From: SZUA-38 sp965212525
GTDB taxonomy: Bacteria; Pseudomonadota; Gammaproteobacteria; Xanthomonadales; SZUA-38
Reading direction: 5' to 3'
DNA: 64,000 nucleotides
Assembly: GCA_965212525.1 (NCBI GenBank)
Contig: CBDBVC010000037.1
Location: 1 to 64,000, forward strand
In this document: one piece after another, positions 60,938-64,000 of the stretch
Layout: the number at the start of each line of letters is the position of its first letter
Numbering within the stretch: the first letter of the stretch is position 1
The notes under the pieces: model-generated
The model's input: the letters and a program-made list of their open reading frames with translations, nothing else
Told to the model about the DNA's origin: nothing
The model's database searches: none
Translations under genes and position numbers: made by a program

Positions 60938-61906
60938 ATGGCAGATGTTGTGGTAGTCGGCAGTTATGTTCAGGATCTCGCCTTTCAGACTGCGGTGTTT
61001 CCGTCGCCTGGAGAAACCCGGATCGGCACCTTCATGACAGGTCCCGGGGGCAAGGGGTTCAATCAGGCCGTGGCATGCAATCGTCAAAATGTCGACACGC
61101 TTTTCATCGGTGCGGTTGGTGATGACATCTTTGCCGATGGCGTTCGCGATTTCATTGCCAGCGAAGGCATGCAGGCCGAATTGCAGGTCTGTCCCGAATA
61201 CCCGACCGCAGCGGCATCAATCGTGGTCGATGAGAATGCACAAAACCTGATTGTGGTGGCTCTGGGAGCCAACGAGCACTTGTCAACAACGCATATTGAT
61301 GCGTTCGGAGATGACATCGCCAATGCCCGATTCCTGATCTGTCAGGTCGAGAACAATATCGCTGCAACCGAAAGGGCGCTCAGCATAGCACGTGACAATC
61401 AGACAACAACGCTGCTCAATCCTGCACCCATCAATGAGGAGCTGAACCTGGCCCTCATTCAGTCGGCCGATGTCATCACACCCAATGAGACAGAGTTCGT
61501 GTTCATGATGAAACACGTGCTCGATCGTACAATACCCGACGATTTCTGGCTTGAAAGTGATGAGGCCATTCACGCCTATTGCTGTGAGGCGAATGTCGCC
61601 ACCGTGGTGCTAACCCTGGGTGACAAGGGTTGCTTCATCTCACATAACCCGGCACACGGCAACAACCCCAGAGTTCAGGAACACCGTTACTTTCGCGTAC
61701 CCGCTATCAATGTTCAGGCAAGGGATACGACCGGGGCGGGTGATGCCTTCAATGGTGGCCTGGCTGCCGGCATGAGCAGGTATGCGGATGATTTTCATCA
61801 GGCTATCGAATATGCAAACACGGTGGCTGGCTTGTCCACCACACAGGCCGGGACAGCACCTGCCATGCCACAACTGGAAGCGGTCGAGGCATTCCGGGCA
61901 GGCTGA
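60938..61906 (+). CDS. Ribokinase-like PfkB-family sugar kinase
   Basis: ATG 60938 has a strong AAGGAGGACAGG. The 322-residue protein shows the PfkB pattern: V-V-V-G-S-Y-V-Q-D-L at the N-terminus, G-P-G-G-K-G-F-N-Q-A-V-A substrate motif, N-x-N/N-E-T-E-F and the C-terminal signature D-T-T-G-A-G-D-A-F-N-G-G-L, with catalytic D. The G-G-K-G-x-N-Q-A form points to ribokinase or deoxyribokinase rather than fructokinase. It would phosphorylate the pentose released by the upstream enzyme. Likely co-transcribed with it. Confidence 0.9.
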   Translation: MADVVVVGSYVQDLAFQTAVFPSPGETRIGTFMTGPGGKGFNQAVACNRQNVDTLFIGAVGDDIFADGVRDFIASEGMQAELQVCPEYPTAAASIVVDENAQNLIVVALGANEHLSTTHIDAFGDDIANARFLICQVENNIAATERALSIARDNQTTTLLNPAPINEELNLALIQSADVITPNETEFVFMMKHVLDRTIPDDFWLESDEAIHAYCCEANVATVVLTLGDKGCFISHNPAHGNNPRVQEHRYFRVPAINVQARDTTGAGDAFNGGLAAGMSRYADDFHQAIEYANTVAGLSTTQAGTAPAMPQLEAVEAFRAG

Positions 61907-61936
61907 ATCAACCCCTGTCAGACATGATGTGCTGGC

Positions 61937-62857
61937 TCAGCCACCGACAGGATGCCAGGTGGTCTTAAGCTCCTGTGTGTCCATGATGGTGTGCGGCCCC
62001 ATTGTGATCAGCTGAGGCCGCAGCGTCACCCGTTTGACATTGCAGGCAGCAAGCGATTCGATCTGCAGGATTTTTTCTTCACTGTCACCGCAGTAGATCA
62101 GGGCGTTCACATCCATATGCGTTGCGAAGGGCTCCACCAGTTCATCCTCGAATCCGGTCAGCAGGTTGACCACGCCGGCTGGCACATCTGCCGTATGCAG
62201 CACTTCGGCGAAACTGATGGCACACAGTGGATAGGTCGCCGAGGCCAGTGCAACCACGGTATTGCCGCCCACGATAATGGGGGCAATATTGGCAACCAGT
62301 CCGACCAGGCCGTGAGCTTGTGGTGCCAGCAGAGCAACCACACCCGTCGCTTCAGGCATTGAAAAGTTGAAGTGCGAGGAGGCAACGGGATTGACCGAGC
62401 TGGCCACCTGCTGATACTTGTCCGACCATCCGGCATAGTGAACCAGACAATCAATGGACTGATTCACATCCTGTTTCGCCTGTTCGGATGACAAGCCCTG
62501 AGTTGACAGCTCATCGACGAACTGCTGTCGGCGTCCTTCCAGCATTTCAGCCACACGATAGAGAATCTGGCCCTTGAGATAGGCACTGCTGTCTGCCCAT
62601 TTTTTCTGGGCACGACGGGCGGCCACGACCGCTTCGCGCAGATCTTTCCTGCTGGCCCGACTGATGTCGGCAATCGATGACTCATCTCGCTCAAGCTTGA
62701 AATAACGCCCCGATTCAGTTCTGCTGAAGCATCCATTGATATAGAGCTTGTATGTCTTGTGGACCGACAGACTGCTGGAACGGCTGCCGTCCCGACCCGA
62801 CTCTTTCCCGCTGTGATTCAGTGTTGATGCTGATCCTGATTTTGACTTGCTGCCCAC
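61937..62857 (-). CDS. Degenerate aldehyde dehydrogenase-family protein
   Basis: GTG 62857, spaced six bases from AGGAG, is the best start (TTG 62860 is closer than ideal). The 306-residue protein begins with an S/G/K-rich stretch and then aligns with the N-terminal and NAD-binding part of aldehyde dehydrogenases (Y-I-N-G, A-A-R-R-A-Q-K-K-W, G-V-V-A-L-L-A-P, V-G-G-N-T-V-V-A-L-A). The catalytic half is absent: the L-E-L-G-G-K motif has become V-T-L-R-P-Q-L and no active cysteine exists. It is probably a non-catalytic subunit partner of the full ALDH encoded 13 bases upstream, as in known paired ALDH genes. Confidence 0.8.
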   Translation of the reverse strand: MGSKSKSGSASTLNHSGKESGRDGSRSSSLSVHKTYKLYINGCFSRTESGRYFKLERDESSIADISRASRKDLREAVVAARRAQKKWADSSAYLKGQILYRVAEMLEGRRQQFVDELSTQGLSSEQAKQDVNQSIDCLVHYAGWSDKYQQVASSVNPVASSHFNFSMPEATGVVALLAPQAHGLVGLVANIAPIIVGGNTVVALASATYPLCAISFAEVLHTADVPAGVVNLLTGFEDELVEPFATHMDVNALIYCGDSEEKILQIESLAACNVKRVTLRPQLITMGPHTIMDTQELKTTWHPVGG

Positions 62858-62870
62858 CAATCTCTCCTGT

Positions 62871-64000
62871 TCAAGTCAGATTCACATAGGGGTTGAGACC
62901 CTGCAGGCCACCCTCTCGTCCGATTCCGCTTTCCCTGAAACCGCCAAAGGGTGAGGCCGGATCAAATTTATTGAAGGTATTGGCCCAGATGACGCCGGCT
63001 CGAATGTCGCGGGTGACCCTGAAGATTTTTGCGCCCTTGTCTGTCCAGACACCTCCTGACAAGCCATAGGGTGTATTGTTGGCCTTGGTGACCGCCTCAT
63101 CCAGCGTTCTGAACGTCTGTATCGCCAGCACCGGTCCAAAGATCTCCTCCTGGACCACTCGGCTGGACTGCGCCACACCCGTGAACAGGGTCGGCCGACA
63201 CCAGAAACCGGACTCGGGTACAGCACAACTGCTCTGGTAAACCCCGACGCCCTCATCCTCTGCGATATTCATGTAGGCCGTGATTCGATCCAGCTGTTCT
63301 CGCGAATTGATGGCACCGATATCGGTGTTCTTGTCCAGCGGATCACCCACGATCAGGGTCTCCATGCGCTCCTTGAGCTTGTCGATCACCTCGCTGGCCA
63401 CCGATTCCTGAACCAGCAGTCGACTGCCGGCACAACAAACGTGTCCCTGGTTGAAGAATATGCCATTGACAATGCCTTCAACCGCCTGATCAATGGCGGC
63501 ATCGGCAAAAACAATGTTGGCAGCTTTGCCGCCCAGTTCCAGCGTGACGCGTTTGCCACTGCCTGCCAGCTGGCGCTGGATCTGCTTGCCAACTTCAGTC
63601 GAACCTGTGAAGGCGACCTTGTCTATATCCGGGTGCTCTACCAGTGCTGCACCAGTTTCTCCAGCACCCGTCACGATATTGACCACACCGGGTGGCAGAT
63701 CGGCATCCTGCATCAGCTCAGCCAGTTTCATCACAGAGACGGAGGTGGTCTCTGCCGGCTTCAGCACCAGAGTGTTACCACAGGCCAGTGCCGGTGCGAT
63801 TTTCCAGGCGGCCATCAGCAATGGGAAGTTCCAGGGAATGATCTGAGCGGCCACACCCAGCGACTGGGGAGTCTGTCCCGGAAAGGCATAGGGCAATTTG
63901 TCGGCCCAGCCCGCATTGTAGAAGAAATGTGCCGCTACCAGCGGCAGGTCGATATCACGCGACTCACGGATAGGTTTGCCACCGTCCATCGTCTCGATGA
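62871..64000 (-). CDS. Aldehyde dehydrogenase (partial, extends past the window end)
   Basis: The frame is open to the window edge (…I-E-T-M-D-G-G-K-P-I-R-E), so the N-terminal part lies beyond 64000; at least 376 residues are present. Catalytic marks are E in L-E-L-G-G-K-A-A-N, the cysteine in G-H-V-C-C-A-G-S-R and P-W-N-F-P of the NAD-binding fold. Conserved E-I-F-G-P-V and N-P-Y-V-N-L-T at the end confirm the family. It oxidises an aldehyde to an acid with NAD(P). With the neighbouring ribokinase and deoxyribosyltransferase genes it may act in deoxyribose use, where ALDH pairs follow DeoC. Confidence 0.93.
   Translation of the reverse strand, partial: IETMDGGKPIRESRDIDLPLVAAHFFYNAGWADKLPYAFPGQTPQSLGVAAQIIPWNFPLLMAAWKIAPALACGNTLVLKPAETTSVSVMKLAELMQDADLPPGVVNIVTGAGETGAALVEHPDIDKVAFTGSTEVGKQIQRQLAGSGKRVTLELGGKAANIVFADAAIDQAVEGIVNGIFFNQGHVCCAGSRLLVQESVASEVIDKLKERMETLIVGDPLDKNTDIGAINSREQLDRITAYMNIAEDEGVGVYQSSCAVPESGFWCRPTLFTGVAQSSRVVQEEIFGPVLAIQTFRTLDEAVTKANNTPYGLSGGVWTDKGAKIFRVTRDIRAGVIWANTFNKFDPASPFGGFRESGIGREGGLQGLNPYVNLT

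Noticed and set aside
1..64000. CRISPR arrays, tRNA or rRNA genes, insertion sequences
   Set aside because: No regularly spaced direct repeats, no cloverleaf or rRNA-like sequence and no transposase-like reading frame with terminal repeats was found by eye on either strand.

Overview
The window looks like chromosomal DNA of a free-living, probably marine or aquatic gammaproteobacterium, somewhere near the xanthomonad / Wenzhouxiangella / Marinicella part of the group. That placement is inference. It rests on the mid-range G+C, the many Sec-exported proteins of unknown function, several secreted proteins ending in a short tail of the form F-x-D-G-F-E, and the mix of RND, GGDEF, LytTR and CadC-like regulators. 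I see no rRNA, tRNA, insertion sequence, prophage or CRISPR array.

Layout. 1-12.7 kb: end of a YwqK-like gene, a frame-broken secreted metallopeptidase-like gene, a YfcC-type carrier, a membrane diguanylate cyclase, a Sel1-like protein, a two-gene RND efflux operon and small membrane proteins. 12.9-23.8 kb: a bactofilin-like membrane protein, a ketopantoate-reductase-like gene with a DUF2238 gene, a secreted trypsin-like protease, HupE/UreJ, an M3 peptidase lipoprotein, a BlaI-BlaR1-type operon with a clear operator, and a DUF99 gene. 23.8-37.2 kb: an accessory 'secretome' block (FQGRL protein, TIDGGG mini-protein, LamG protein, beta-helix protein, DNRLRE/polysaccharide-lyase-like protein, two divergent ELWxxDGT paralogues) with a CadC/TPR regulator in the middle. 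37.3-40.1 kb: a second BlaI/M56 operon in which the M56 sensor is fused to an M23 peptidase and is followed by a polysaccharide deacetylase.

40.2-48.5 kb is the most unusual part. All genes are on the minus strand in three transcription units: phosphatidylserine decarboxylase-like + beta-propeller; a phospholipase C/acid phosphatase-family protein; and a tightly overlapping operon of DUF2235 hydrolase, HNH-ATPase fusion and a second HNH protein. The last operon resembles Septu (PtuA/PtuB) or the retron-associated ATPase/HNH pair, but has no reverse transcriptase and has gained a serine-hydrolase gene. The three units share related promoter DNA; two carry perfect TGTGA-N6-TCACA (CRP-type) palindromes and the third a degraded copy at the same place. 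I propose a co-regulated lipid-hydrolase plus nuclease module, possibly a defence or conflict system.

48.6-60 kb: small membrane and secreted proteins, a LytTR regulator, tandem secreted paralogues, a large carbohydrate-binding beta-helix protein and a secreted protease with a terminal FEDGFE tail. 60.2-64 kb: nucleoside deoxyribosyltransferase-like gene, ribokinase-like gene and two aldehyde dehydrogenases (one degenerate), which together suggest nucleoside or deoxyribose catabolism.

A module of the form G-x-W-x(5)-GQG ... W-F/Y-T-H ... G-x-P-x-W-L occurs six times in five secreted proteins across the window.
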